Source: Excoecaria cochinchinensis (lineage: Eukaryota; Streptophyta; Magnoliopsida; Malpighiales; Euphorbiaceae). Taken from it: a stretch of 64,000 nt of DNA. The stretch covers positions 6,473,001 to 6,537,000 of the forward strand of contig CANTUQ010000119.1 in the NCBI GenBank assembly GCA_947683425.1, given 5' to 3'. The notes beneath the pieces are model-generated. The model ran no database searches. It was not told the DNA's origin and worked only from the letters and a program-made list of their open reading frames with translations. Positions 20,961-33,149 of the stretch are shown one piece after another. The position numbers and the translations under genes are program-made. Within the stretch, counting starts at the first letter, position 1; each line of letters opens with the position of its first letter.

Positions 20961-23014
20961 TGTGACGCGCGCCGGATCCCCGCGGCCGCCCATGGGACCG
21001 CCCGCACGAGGGCGATCGGGGCATTTGTGGGTCCGTTGACAGCTTGCAATAAATCGCAAGTGCATCTATGTTGGGCAACAAGGAGGTTTCATGGAGTCGC
21101 CACCCAATAGAACATTGGGAAAGTTACTCTCGCCTCGGAGAGCCTAAGACTGCGCTTGGTATCCATTTTGGGCCAACCAGAGGGGTCCTTGAAGGTAAAC
21201 TTCTCGCCCTAAGGAGCCTAGGATTAGCGCTAAAGTCTCGTGGCACAAAAAGGTGTCTTGGAGGGTAAACCTCTAGCCTCTTTGAGCCCAAAGACCAGAG
21301 CTAGGTCCGGGATTTCTCATCTATTTCTACCTCGATTACTTTATAATTAAATTTCAAATTATCATTGATTCCCTCTCCCTCCACACGATGCAATTTATTA
21401 AAGGAACATTTATTCATGTTTGGAAAGACATAAATGAGCAAGTAAATATCAAAAGACGATAAATTACAATAATACAAGGAGCGGAATACAACTCCCTTTA
21501 TAAAGGTGCGATACATACACAAATCGGGGCATCGTTTCTTTTGAGGACTTTGGTCCTCGCATGCATCATTATCAAAATTGGATATTTTTGTTCGTAATGA
21601 TTTTTATTGGATAAAAATGGGGCGTTGGACCCCTTTGCCTTTGTGTAAACCTCATTTTATTGAATATAAAACATTGAGTCATTTTTATACATTAACGAGA
21701 TATAAAAAGAGTACATCCATATACATAGAATAATCAATGAACAACAAATGCAGGAAATAATCAAAAGGATTAGGAAACTAAACCGGACGAAAATCCTCCG
21801 AATACGGCAGGTAGCCACTCAAGCTCGGGATAGTCCAAGAGAATCAATATACACTCATAGAAAGTTAAAAGATGTCAATATACATACAATCAATATGTGG
21901 GAATCCAAAGGGACTTGAAAAAAATAGAAAATCGTTTGAAAGGGAAGAGACAGACCCACCGACGGCCTCTTTTAGGTGACCGACGGGCGTCAGTCAAGGT
22001 GACCGACATGTCCGTCTGTCACTCGAAAGGAGGGCGTCTGTAGATGAGGTGACCGACGGGCGTTGGTGATAGAGATGACCCGTCGGTCACCACTGTCTCC
22101 GAAAAACAGAAAGAGAAAAATCCTTTTAAGGCCAAAAAGAGATTTTACAATAAAATCAAGTAATGAGAGTCAAAATAAAGAAAAATAATGGCAAAATTGG
22201 AAGAATTAACAAATAAAGAATAAATATGGAATGATATGGAGAAGGAATCCGGAATATTTACCCTCAGATAATCGCTTTGGGTGAAATTCTTGTGTTGATT
22301 AGAGCCCCGCGTGTTCCACGAAAAGCAAGATGAAGGATTGGAAAGAGAAAATCAGATTACTTCCTTCTCAAATCTTCAAAGTATTGTTTTTGGAATCAAA
22401 ATCTAAAGGAAAACTAATTGGTTTTTAGTCCCTTTGGATGGATTTGATCCTCTTTTGAAATAAATTTCTTTATGAAATGTGTTTGCTGGAAGAGAAAGAA
22501 AATATGCTTAAATTTTTGCAGAGTTTCCCCTCTTGAAAATTTTTGGAACCCCTTTTCTATTGAAAATCCGGAGCTTTTATAAGCCAGACACGACCGACGG
22601 GCGTCGGTGCATGGGGGCGGGCGTCGGAAGAATCCTTCTGACACAAGGATTCGTCCGACGGCCCTGCCATATCCACCGACGGGCGTCGGAAGGGTTGCGT
22701 GCTCTGGGAAACCAGGCGGCGTTTTGATAGGGGCGGTGACTTTCCGACGGGCGTCGGAAAATACCACAAGCCGTCGGTGACCCCAAGCGATGGGCTGACT
22801 TCACAGACGGGCTGGCCGTCTGCGGAGGAAAAAAAGCCTTTTGACTCGAAAAAACCTCTGTTTTCCCCCTTCTGCCTACGAAAGGTAAAAAGACTCACTT
22901 CTCGTGAAACGTGGGACTAAAATCCCCAAATCCAAACCATTTATACAGGCCAGGATATTGATTTCATCATAGGGTAACCTCTGATCCGGACCGCTCCGGG
23001 ACACGGTGCTTACA
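20961..23014 (-). repeat. 5' LTR of Tat-A
   Basis: The 2054-bp LTR begins TGTGACGCGCGCC and ends GACACGGTGCTTACA on the plus strand (5' TGTAAGCACC on the minus strand). It is homologous to the 2045-bp LTR at 52865-54909. The part nearest the primer site (21068-21300) holds degenerate tandem repeats with the hairpin CCCAATAGAACATTGGG. A TATA box and palindromes mark the promoter (22574-22830), and a second palindrome group lies at 21955-22085. Confidence 0.92.
22574..22830 (-). promoter_or_regulatory. LTR promoter of Tat-A: TATA box and upstream palindromes
   Basis: The minus-strand TATA box is TTATAAAAG (plus-strand 22574-22582). Upstream of it, 22588-22830 holds at least five CG-rich imperfect palindromes, mostly CCGACGGGCGTCGG, plus GACGGGCTGGCCGTCTG at 22806-22822. 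The latter is identical to a motif in the internal divergent promoter at 1218-1234. The equivalent in Tat-D is the TATA at 54468-54477 with palindromes to 54720. Confidence 0.65.
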
Positions 23015-23390
23015 ATAATAAATCATATTTATTTCATATAATGCATAATATACCTTATTTCATAAAATTGATATATTAAAATTACCGAGTGATAATTATG
23101 AATGGCATATAAGGCGCTACGAAGAGGTAGCACGGCTGCCCCGCTGGCCGGTCAGCGGGCGGGGTTAAGGGCCAGCGCCACCGAAACTTTTTCTATAATG
23201 TCGATCTTATTAACATTTTTCTGCCCAAAAACCATCGTTTAATCACGTTAAACAATTTAGTATATACAGAATACCACCAATATTTAAATTATCCAATAAT
23301 GATTTAAAAGGGGCTACGAAGATATAAGATAGCTGCATGTGATGTGCTCATGTGCACAAGTCGTGCACATGGCACGGCAGCACGGCTACA
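23015..23390. other. Unassigned segment between Tat-A and Tat-B
   Basis: No gene is seen. It contains two stem-loops: CCCGCTG-gccggt-CAGCGGG near 23140 and CATGTGCAC-aagtc-GTGCACATG near 23350. Two related stretches (GCTACGAAGA...) occur near 23122 and 23315. It could be a fragment of another repeat. Confidence 0.4.
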
Positions 23391-23941
23391 CTAGTAGTAC
23401 CCTTCATTACCAGTGCGTATTGCTTTATGTGGGCAGTAGGGTCAAAAGTGCCATCAAATTTTGGGACATCTGGCATTTTAAAGTTCATAGGGATCACATC
23501 CTCTCCCTCCAATTCTTTGTCCTCATAATTCATTCCCTGTCCTCGAGTCAACATCCTCATCATTGCCTCAAACTTCTCCTCCATCTTCTTCCAGAGGTCC
23601 TCTTTATTCTAAGGTGCCTTTCCCCTCACTGACACTTGTTCCTCATACTCGCCTTCTTCCCAATCCTCATCTACCCTACGGGCAAGCCCCCTTCTTTGCC
23701 CTACCAATATGTTGGCCCTTAAATCCACTAGCGATGGATGAATTTCTTCAACTGGGTCTTCTCGGACCTCCTCATATTCATTTTGTCTCAAGGGAGGAGG
23801 AGTTGGGTTCTGTGGCGCGGCATGTTGGGCCATATTTGCCATCATGGCCATGATTCGATTCTTGAACTCCTCAAACTGTCTTCCCACTTCCTCAATTATC
23901 ATGGCCCTAGTAGTGTTTGTCCCTCTTAGTGAATTAGCCAT
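23391..23941 (-). pseudogene. Tat-B gag fragment
   Basis: The ATG at 23941-23939 begins MANSLRGTNTTRAM, matching Tat-A gag, and continues to MPDVPKFDGTFDPTAHIKQY. An in-frame TAG at 23611-23609 follows KAP, where Tat-A has CAG (Gln), so a single C-to-T change explains it. Homology stops near 23391, within the capsid-like region, so everything downstream of this point is lost from this copy. Confidence 0.85.
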
Positions 23942-24045
23942 TTCACTATGCAAGGAGAACTGGGATAATGTAGCGTGACTTGTTTCAAAAATCGTATCTG
24001 ACTACTCTGCCCTTTTCGGTAGTTCAAAGAATGGGTTTCTGCACA

Positions 24046-24050
24046 GCCGC
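24046..24050. repeat. Left TSD of solo LTR (GCCGC)
   Basis: Matches 26644-26648 perfectly. Confidence 0.92.
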
Positions 24051-26643
24051 TGTAGCACCCCTGCCGCCGCCCCCGTTGGAAGGGCGCCGGCGGGCGCGCT
24101 ACCCGACGCTCACTCACGACATACAGAAATATATACAAGAATACATGCACTAAGCGGAAGCATTCAATAACGAAAATAAAGATAAAACATAAACTCGTAA
24201 AAAAATCAAAACGTACTTATATATAATATCAAAAAGATTACATCTTAAATCCTTTTCAAAGAAAAGAATATATATACAGAAGTCACTTTACAAAAAGAGT
24301 ATACATATACAAAAGAGTTACAGAAGGAGATAACAAAAATAACTCTACGCCTATGTGGCCGACCTGCAGATGCGCAACATGAGCAAGCTCCCAAAAATCC
24401 TGTCACCTACACGGGACAAGAACCCGTGCTAAGCGATAACGCTTAGTGGGGAGGAATAAATACAACAGAACACTATACAAGATAATAAGCATTAACATAC
24501 AAAATGCATGAAGCAAAAACCATAATCAAGATCACGCAATGAGCAAAACACTTCACTAGCCCCACTAACATACACAATTCACTGAGAATCAGAATACAGA
24601 GATATAATACCCAGAGTGAAATAAAAGAAAGCACTAAACCATTACACTAGCCAGAATTACACAATACTTCAAACAATAGCCTGAATTCAATGGTGAAGGA
24701 TACGAGAACATTACACGAGAGACCGAAGCCTCAAAATAGTTTTTTATACCCGAAGGTAGCGCGGGAGACCGGAGTCTCAAAACATTTTATCACTACACGG
24801 AAGATGACCATCTCGAAGGTCAACCACTTCGCCCAAACGGGGCGGACACGAGCAGCTGCACTCACTGACCCTTCTTAAGCATGCTTAATTATCCAATACC
24901 TTGACACTCCAGGCTCAACAACACATTCACTAACACGACAATACAAAATCAAAGCAGGGTTTGACACACGACTCTAACATCAAATAAATTCATAACTAAG
25001 ACACTAATACCATGAGATCACGGATCATAAGCACAATCATATACCATGCAATAGTGAGAAACCGTGCAAAGTAGAAAAAAAGGAACACATTCGAAAAATA
25101 GGGCAAGCAGGAAGGGCCTCTGTCGCGGTCGCAACAGAGCACGGGGCACCTCCTCTCGAGCTCATGCCAGAAGGCCTGCTCGCGACGAAGCACGCTAGGC
25201 AGATTCGACCAATCGAGCTCTGTCACGCTCGCGACAACGTCGTGGTCGTGACAGAGACCGGTTTCTTTCCCCTCCCGTGCACATGCGGCAGCATGCTCGT
25301 GCGGGGGACTCGGCTACCGAGCTCTCTATCGCGGTCGCGACAACGTCGCGGTCAGAGGACTCTCTAGCCACAAGGGACCAATCCACACTCTGTCGCGATT
25401 GCGACAGTGTAGCGCTCACGACAGAACACAGAATTGCCCAGATTTTTACTTTTCCTACCCTTTCCACACACAATCCTACATACATGCCAACAGCATATAC
25501 AAACACTTACCTCATGCCTCCTGCACATCACTACATCATTCTCAAGCCACATAAACACATTTTGCACAATAATCAAATCAACTCATCATGGATTCACTCA
25601 CAACCAACCTCAAAATTCAATAACATAACATGTTCATGTTCAAAAAACACATACTATCCTCACTATATCACTCACATTTCACTATAAATCACTACTTAAT
25701 TTAAACATGCATTCATCTAACAAAACACACAAGGTTACTAGTGACATGCAATCACAAAATAGAATTGATCCAAGGAGAAATTAGGGGAAAAACATAATCC
25801 ACAAACATAGCTCCCAAACACAATCAAATTAGGCTTCAAAACGTGGAAATTGCAGCTTCAAACCGAGCCCCTCACGAGTCCGCTTTCTCTTTTCCCTTGC
25901 TCTTTCTTCTAGCTTCCGATTCTTGCACAAACCCAATCAAAACTCACTCAAATAAAACCCAAAATTCCACAATTGAAATCAGAAAAGAAGGAGAAGAGAA
26001 TAACCGAAATAACAAGAGAACTCCAGACCACTTACCATCAAAAACCCAGCTCAAAACTCAAGATTCCCACTTAAAGCTCAAAGAAAACACAAGAGAAAAG
26101 GAGATGAGAGCAGAAAAATGGAAGCAAGAGAGGGAGAGAGGACGGGGAAATGAAAAACAAGAGGAGAGGGAATAGCTTCCACGGGAAGCTTCATCCAACT
26201 CTTCCCTCCTCACCTCTCTCTTACTTTTCATTTAATGCTCACCAACCCCTTGCCACTTGTCACAATCCTAGAGAATAAAACCATCCACTTTGACTTATCC
26301 ACTCTTGGCACCATACACTAAACAGACACAAGCTTCTCTTACACAAATATCTCCCATGCACCACACTCAACTCACACCATATTATTTCTTATAACTCACT
26401 CATCATCCAAGGCACCAAACACAAGAAACCACTCAATAAAATCCCTTAGTCCACTTATATCCTACTACTATACATAACAAGCACACCATAACATTTCCTT
26501 CACTTAACTTATTACTTAATTAATTTATTCCTTAACAAATAATTTCTTATTATCCAATTTTCCTCTTACTCAAATAACGAAAATACCCTTACTTCCCTGA
26601 CTTAACACGCAGATTCTGATCAGGCCCTTTCTGGGTTGTTACA
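24051..26643 (-). mobile_element. Tekay-type solo LTR, 2593 bp
   Basis: It begins TGTAGCACCCC, ends GGGTTGTTACA and is flanked by perfect GCCGC repeats. No internal region is present, so this is a solo LTR left by LTR-LTR recombination. It carries the Tekay double hairpin (CTAAGCGATAACGCTTAG, 24429-24446), a short-hairpin string (24700-24900) and a palindrome array of the CTGTCGCG..CGCGACAG type (25113-25430). Its orientation follows from these motifs. Confidence 0.92.
25113..25430 (-). repeat. Family-specific palindrome array (TGTCGCG/CGCGACA)
   Basis: Four or so pairs resemble CTGTCGCGGTCGCAACAGAG, each about 20-45 bp long, in a CG-rich patch of an otherwise AT-rich LTR. A similar array is in the decayed Tekay LTR at 45344-45690. 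Confidence 0.65.
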
Positions 26644-26648
26644 GCCGC
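26644..26648. repeat. Right TSD of solo LTR (GCCGC)
   Basis: Matches 24046-24050. Confidence 0.92.
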
Positions 26649-26815
26649 CACCGAGGACCTCTTGACCACTTGGGTAAATCTATGATGGCTGCAAAACATA
26701 TCAAGTCAGGATGATGCATGAATTCCATAAGATGCATGAACGTGCTATGCATCACCCATAAATAACATGCAAGCATATAGGTCCTTCCAACCTTGTCACT
26801 CTCGCACACGAGGTC

Positions 26816-26820
26816 ATAGT
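26816..26820. repeat. Left TSD of 26821 solo LTR (ATAGT)
   Basis: Matches 28324-28328 perfectly. Confidence 0.88.
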
Positions 26821-28323
26821 TGTTGGGTTTCAATAGAATAATTCAAATTAAATTCAGCAGAATAAAATCAAAACCCGAAGACAGGATCCAAGTATATTCA
26901 ATTGATTCAAAAGGAAGAGATTAAGATTTACTGACCTTAGAACAAAAATAACTCCTTCTCTCGGACTTTAGGTGCTGCTTCAATCATGAACACCCTCTAC
27001 CGGTATCCACACGCACGAACCAATGAACAGAACTCGCAGGGGTGCTAGCTCCCTTATGTTGCGAATGGAATTTTTGATTTTTTTTTCTCAAAGAAAAGGT
27101 GGCTAGGTTTTCTTTTTCTTATTCTCACAAGAAAAGAGATGTACAACCACTCTAAATCTATTCTTACTTGAAGATCGTGATTAGAGTTATCATATGGGTT
27201 AATCTCTTTTCTTAACATATATCTATATATATGTAAATAAGTTTAAAACCCTAAGAAATATTTATTTATTTATTTCTTATTCAAAATAATAAGAAATATT
27301 ATATTAATACATACTATTATCTCATATTCAAAATAAGAGATATATGTATATGTACATATATAAATATATATAAATATGTAATTTAAAAATTAAATATAAA
27401 TACCTTTATTTATATATTATTCCGAAATAACCTAATAAAATCCATTTTGTTCATTTTGGTCTTGGTGTGTGACCCAATAGGTTTATATTATGTTGGCAGT
27501 GGGCATAATCCCATAATAAGCCCACAAGTCATAATTGGTCTCTAGCAAGACATTATAGCGACCCAAATAATATAAATATCGTTAGTCCGATTTTAACCTG
27601 ACAATAGAACATGCTATTATCCTTTTATCACACGATATCTTATTTTAACATAAGTCATGATACATGTCAAACTTATATTGTTCAAACATATAATTTCCCG
27701 ATCACTAAGTAGACTGATAAATTCATATGACATTGATGACACTATTAATTAATTCGAGCATGGCCATGCATTTTATAGTCCTACTTATCGAGGGGCCCAA
27801 TAGATATCTTTCTCATTAGAGAGGGACAAATTCCATCTTGATTATTCACTTTCCTCCGCATAATTCTCATTATGTCCGATCATAAACTTTATAATCATCC
27901 GATTAAAGATAATGTTTGATTATGTCAAAACATAATGATCCTTATGTAGGAAACCGTGATAACCTCAAGTCAAAGGATTCAATAACATATCTATTATAAG
28001 ATCACTTATGACACTATCTCATGTAGTGATCTTATAGTGGGTCTATCCAGTACTTTATTGTCTAACAAATTCCTATAGATTTGATTTATATCATCATATA
28101 TAATCATCCCATGATTATCAATGCAAATCTATACTAGTCTTAATTTATTTTTATGCCCATTAGTGATAAATGACTAGGGATAATATGAATAACTTTGTTA
28201 TTCATAAACATTACAACAATATATCATGCCAATAATATTATCGTGAAGAAAACCATTATATAAATGAAAATGTAATGATTACATAAAGGTCCAAATGTTT
28301 GGCCTAGGGTATAACCACTAACA
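26821..28323. mobile_element. Solo LTR, 1503 bp, probably Ty1/copia
   Basis: It begins TGTTGGGTTTC, ends ACCACTAACA and is flanked by perfect ATAGT. The sequence is AT-rich and has no coding capacity. Terminal TGTTGG..CTAACA is common among plant copia LTRs, but the superfamily assignment is only a guess. It lacks the Tekay and Tat motifs described elsewhere in this window. It interrupts the Tat-B leader. Confidence 0.8.
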
Positions 28324-28328
28324 ATAGT
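28324..28328. repeat. Right TSD of 26821 solo LTR (ATAGT)
   Basis: Matches 26816-26820. Confidence 0.88.
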
Positions 28329-28970
28329 CTCTTTCCATGGTGGGCTTGGCCCATGGGTTAATAGGGAACCCGATGAACGCGTATGGTGCACGGTGGAAAA
28401 TTGGTAGCATAACCTCTCCTAACTAGTGCGCAGACGTATGGGTTATGATCGTTGTGGATTTAAGCAGTCTGAATAAATTGACATGGGCCTATTGGGGCAT
28501 GGAAGCCTTTAATTAGGTGACCAAACAATCTATTTGGGTATGTCTAACACGTAATGATCCATATAGCAAGCATAGTATTACGGTTCATACCACTTAGGGG
28601 AAGTATCTACTTTCTTTAAATGAGCTTTGGCCAAGGCGATGTTACTTTAGGGCTACCCAAGCATGGTCCCTACCAACGGGTCTGGTTCATCATGAGCATA
28701 ACGATCGGTCGGGTCTCCATTTAATATACCATGATGGTACGAGGCTCGGGCTGGTGATTATCCTTAACACTTCCCTACATTGAGTGAATGTAGGGTCGTG
28801 CTTCAAGAATGCACCGGGGTTAAAAGAGAGACCAAACTAGCATAGATCTAAGGCTCTAATGATATGCAATGCGATTTCGAAAAAGGATGAAATTTTAATT
28901 TAAAACTCAATTATATGTTTTAACCAAGGTATTTTCGAAGTGAGTCTCTGATTGAACCCCGGGAGGCCCC

Positions 28971-29016
28971 AAAAGCCCGCTTTTAGGGCATTCGGGAGAG
29001 GTTCATGATAACTTGT
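28971..29016 (-). repeat. Stub of a Tat LTR joined to Tekay gag
   Basis: The sequence AAAAGCCCGCTTTTAGGGCA and what follows is the primer-site end of a Tat LTR. It matches 47282-47330 on the other side of the decayed Tekay element. The junction with Tekay gag falls within a short microhomology (about 29011-29022), so its exact position is uncertain. Confidence 0.6.
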
Positions 29017-32000
29017 AAGAGATCTAAAAACCCGCATGATGAGTCTTCCTTAGGTCCTGCTTCAAGAGGTAGAAGGCAAGGTTCTACCATGGGTTCTAGT
29101 GTGGGTAAAGGTGGTTCTAGTAATAGGACTGAGGTGTTTCCTGAGTGTTCTCATTATAGTAGGCGCCATCGGGGTGGTGTAGGTGGCTCACAGGTGGTTG
29201 TTTCCGATGTGGGAGCAATGATCACTTTTTGGCTAGCTGTCCTAAGTTGAGTGAGGTTTCTAGTGATCAGCGTGAGGCTAGTAGAGTGGGATTGAATGCA
29301 TCGCAAGCCAGTCGTGGTAGAGGCTGAGGTAGAGGTTTAGGTGGTCAGCCTAGAGAGGGAGCTCCATCAGAGTCTGTTGATCGTCCCTTGACGGTTCTAG
29401 CTAGAGCATATGCTATTAGAGCTCGAGATGAGCAGGATGCCCCAAATGTGATTGCTCATAAGTTCCTAGTCTTTGACACTAAGTTATATGCTCTAATTGA
29501 CCCTAGTTCCACACACTCATATTTGTGCATGAGTAAGATATTTGATAAGTTGCATGATATTGATCAGTTAGATTATGAGGTTTGTGTGACCAGTCCCTTA
29601 GGACATAGTGTCAATGTGAGTAGAGTGTATAGGAATTGTCCTTTTTTGGTTCAAGATGTTGAGTTTTCAGTGGATTTGATTGAGTTGCCATTTCGAGAGT
29701 TTGATTTGATCTTGGGCATGGATTGGTTGAGTAAGCGTCGGGCCGTAGTTGATTGTCATAAGAAAGTGGTTGTGTTGCGAGATAGAGATCAGTCTTCTGT
29801 GGTGGTTAAAGGTTTGGGTTCGAGTTCCTTGAGTAACATGATTTTTGCTATGCAAGCTAAGAGGTTTATTAGGAAAGGCTGTGAGACATTTTTAGCTGTC
29901 ATGTTGGATTCTAAGCGTGATCAGGTTAGGATTGAGGATATCCCAATTGTTAGAGAGTTTAGAGATGTGTTTCCAAGTGAGTTGCTTGGGTTGCCTCCGG
30001 AGAGAAAAGTGGAGTTGTCCATAGAGATAATGTCGGGTACTTCGCCCATTTCGAAAGCACCTTATTGGATGGCTCCTATAGAGTTGAGGGAACTTAAAAC
30101 TCAGCTATAAGAGTTATTCGATAAGGGGTTTATTAGACCCAACATATCGCCATGGGGAGCTCCAGTGTTGTTTGTTAAGAAGAAGGACAGTACCTTGAGG
30201 ATGTGTATCGACTATAGGCAGATTAATAAGGTAACAGTGAAGAACAAGTATCCTTTGCTTAGAGTCAAGGATTTATTTGATCATCTCAGAGGTGCGGGTG
30301 TCTTCTCCAAGATTGATCTTCGATCGGGTTACTATCAGCTTCGGGTAAAAGATGTGGATGTGGTTAAGAATGCATTTTGGATGCGGTATGGCCACTATGA
30401 GTTCCTTGTGATGCCATTCGAGTTGACCAATGCACCTGTGACTTTTATGGATTTGATGAACCGAGTGTTCAGGCCATATCTCAACCGATTCATAGTAGTG
30501 TTTATTGATGATATTTTGGTTTACTCGAAGTATGAGAGTGAGCATGAAGAGCATCATCGATTAGTGCTACAAGTTTTGAGGGAGCACTGTTTGGTTGTAA
30601 AGCTTAGTAAGTGTGTCTTTCGACTTCGAGAGGTGTCTTTCTTGGGTCACATTATGTCAGCTAAGGGTATTCAAGTGGATCCGGCTAAGATTGAGGAGAT
30701 TATGGATTGGAAAGAGCCTAGGAATGTTCCGAAAGTGAGAAGTTTCTTTAGCTTGGCAGGGTACTACCGTAGGTTTGTGAAGGGTTTTTCAGTTATTGCT
30801 GCTCCTATGATGAGATTGTTGAGGAAAGGAGTTAGATTTAAATGGTCGGATAAGTGTTAAGCGTGCTTTGAGAAGTTGAAGAGATTATTGGTAGAAGCTC
30901 CTGTACTGACTCAGCCCCGATCGGGTAAGGAGTTTGTAATGTACAACGACACGTTAGGTGCCGGGCTCGGGTGTGTGTTGATGCGAGAGGGTAAAGTTAT
31001 TGCTTATGCGTCTCGTTAGTTGAAACCTCATGAGAAGATCTATCCAACGCATGAATTGGAATTAGCAGCTGTGATCTTTGCTTTGAAGATTTAGCAGTAT
31101 TATATGTATGGGGAGAAGTGTAGGATTTTCACGAATTATAAGAGCTTAAAGTATCTCCTCACGCAGAAAGAGTTGAACATGAGACAGCGTCGATGGCTAG
31201 AGTTGTTTAAGGACTATGGCTGCATTGTGGACTATCATCCGGGCAAAGCCAATGTGGTTGCGGATGCTTTAAGTAGGAAGTCAGTTTTGGCTTTGTTCTT
31301 GAGGCAATTCAGATGGAGATTTAAGTCAGATGGGGCTTTGGTTGACCAATTGAGAGTGAAACCGACCTTGAGACAGTTGATTGTGGATGCTTAAAAGGAT
31401 AATGCCAGATTACGGCGGGTTTGACGAGAGGTTCAGTAGGGTAAGCAGTCTGAGTTTTCGGTTTTGGATGGGGTGCTTATGTATAGGAATCATTTGTGTG
31501 TGCCCGAGAGTGATGAGTTAAGGAAAAAGCTTTTGAGTGAGGCACACACTACGGTCTTTACTATGCATCCAGGTAGTGAGACGATGTATCGGGATATGAA
31601 GCAGTTTTACTAGTGGTCTAGAATGAAGAGAGACATTGTGGAATTCGTGGCAAAGTGTTTGACTTGTCAGCAGGTAAAGGCTAAGCATCAAGTCCCTTTA
31701 GGATTGCTCACTCCTTTATCCGTCCCTATGTGGAAATGGGATAATATTGCCATGGATTTTGTGTCGGGTTTGCCAGTGACTCAGAAGAAGCATGATTCAG
31801 TTTGGGTTATTATGGATCGGCTTACCAAGTTAGCTCATTTTCTGCTGGTGAGAGTGGACTACTCGACGGATAAGTTGACCAGTGTTTATGTGGTTGAGGT
31901 AGTCCGGCTGCATGGTGTACCATTATCGATAGTGTCAGATCGCGATCCAAGGTTCACATCCAAGTTTTGGAAGGAATTGCAGAGAGCTTTGGGTACTAAG

Positions 32001-32830
32001 TTAAATTTCAGTACGACATTTCATCCTTAGACAGATGGTCAGTCCGAGCAGGTTATCCAGATTTTAGACGATATGCTCCGGGCATGTGCTTTGGATCTTT
32101 TTGGCAATTGGAACAAGTATGTGCGGCTTGTGGAGTTTGTCTATAATAATAGCTTTTAGTCGAGCATTGGGATGTCACCGTTTGAGGCTTTGTATGGTCT
32201 GCCATGTAGGACTCCAGTCTATTGGATAGAGTTGATCGAGCGGTCTTTTATTGGGCCAGAGATGATTAGAGATACAAAGGAGAAGATCAGAGTTGTGCTG
32301 CGGAATCTGAAAGTGGCTAAGGATAGATAGAGATCCTATGCCAATTTGAAGAGGAAGGATATTCGATTTGAGATCGGGGACAAAGTTTTCCTTAAGGTTT
32401 CACCTTAGAGGAAAGTGTTGAGATTTGTCAAGAAAGGTAAGCTTAGTCCTCGGTTTATTGGGCCTTACGAGGTTTTGGAAAAAGTTGGTCCGATAGCCTA
32501 TAGGTTGGCTTGATCGATGGAGTTGGCTAAGATGCATGACATCTTCCATGTCTCCATGCTTCGTCGGTAGAGATCGGATCTGTCGCATGTGTTAGTTCAG
32601 CACATTCGAATTCAGTTGGATTATTCATATGATGAGGAGCCAAAGGCTATTATAGCTCGGGAAGTCAGACAGTTAAGGAATAAGCAAGTTCCTCTAGTCA
32701 AGGTTCTTTGGCAGCATCATGGAGTCAAAGAAGCGACTTGGGAGCCAAAGGCGATGATGAGGATTTAGTATCCATAGTTGTTCAGTGCAGGTGAAAATTT
32801 CGAGGACGAAATTCTTATTAGTAGAGGAGA
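29017..32830 (+). pseudogene. Decayed Tekay gag-pol, 5' truncated
   Basis: This is homologous to the intact polyprotein at 16443-11812 from about residue 263 (KRSRNP) to the end. The 5' LTR and the first two thirds of gag are missing. Protease (DPSSTHSYLC), RT (FIDDILVYSK), RNase H, integrase and chromodomain regions are recognisable. One short deletion near 29176 shifts the frame. From there to 32830 a single frame is kept but contains 17 stops, at 29325, 30108, 30858, 31017, 31092, 31392, 31422, 31437, 31611, 32028, 32157, 32328, 32406, 32511, 32568, 32766 and 32775. At least eight replace Gln and three replace Trp of the intact copy, consistent with C-to-T deamination. Confidence 0.93.
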
Positions 32831-32832
32831 GT
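32821..32832 (+). other. Polypurine tract of the decayed Tekay element
   Basis: GTAGAGGAGAGT lies directly before TGTCACACCCC. The inverted repeat AATTTCGAGGACGAAATT lies just upstream. Confidence 0.75.
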
Positions 32833-33141
32833 TGTCACACCCCGATTTCCCCTTAGTAGTCTGAGCCATGTGTATGCTTGCATGTGTGAGTGTTTTGGCA
32901 TGTTTTAATGGCATTTTGGGTTTTATGCATGTTTTGTGGGCTCTATTAGAGTGTGGGTGCATGTATGATATTAGGGTGTATGTGTGTATGGGTCTTGTTA
33001 GTGTGTGCATGCTCATAGGGGAGTAGTGTGTGTATTAGTGAGGGTTTGTCTAGTGTGTAGTGTCTTGCTTTGTTATAGGGTGTGAATTATCAAAACCCAC
33101 CAATCTCAAGGTGACATATGGCAAGGGAAATTAAGAAGGGG

Positions 33142-33149
33142 TATATAAA
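33142..33149 (+). promoter_or_regulatory. LTR TATA box
   Basis: TATATAAA lies about 310 bp into the LTR, in GGGGTATATAAAGAGAGG, followed by a pyrimidine-rich stretch. If it is the promoter, most of this LTR (more than 2.5 kb) is transcribed, so the hairpin and palindrome arrays downstream would be in the RNA leader. Confidence 0.55.

Larger units (their letters stand above)
1..23014 (-). mobile_element. Tat-lineage Ty3/gypsy element Tat-A (3' end outside window)
   Basis: This is a minus-strand LTR retrotransposon. In transcription order, right to left, it has a 5' LTR (20961-23014), a tRNA-Arg-type primer site (20943-20959), a leader, gag (20041-19427, resuming at 8978), protease, G-patch, RT/RNase H, archaeal-type RNase H, integrase (to 3255), an antisense extra gene (1483-2868) and a sense extra gene (265 and leftwards). 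The second RNase H, the G-patch and the extra genes downstream of integrase identify the Tat lineage (Ogre/Retand type). A Tekay element (8984-19425) splits gag. The element is dead: a stop in gag, a 1-nt insertion after RNase H and a stop before integrase. Its 3' LTR would lie left of position 1. Only the right flank is visible (ATAAT at 23015-23019), so its TSD cannot be tested here. Confidence 0.9.
23942..28970 (-). other. Tat-B leader, interrupted by two solo LTRs
   Basis: Three pieces (23942-24050, 26649-26820, 28329 to about 28970) align in order with the Tat-A leader (20042-20942). The first gap is the Tekay-type solo LTR and the second is the LTR at 26821. No ORF is supported. A tRNA-Arg primer site is not recognisable at the right end (region 28950-28980). 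Confidence 0.7.

Noticed and set aside
22414..22898. Several overlapping minus-strand frames in the Tat LTR (repeated around 54351-54825)
   Set aside because: They follow the palindromes and differ in frame between the two LTRs. They lie in or upstream of the promoter.
25277..25687. 136-codon plus-strand frame in the 24051 solo LTR
   Set aside because: It crosses the palindrome array, is antisense to the LTR and has no counterpart in related LTRs.
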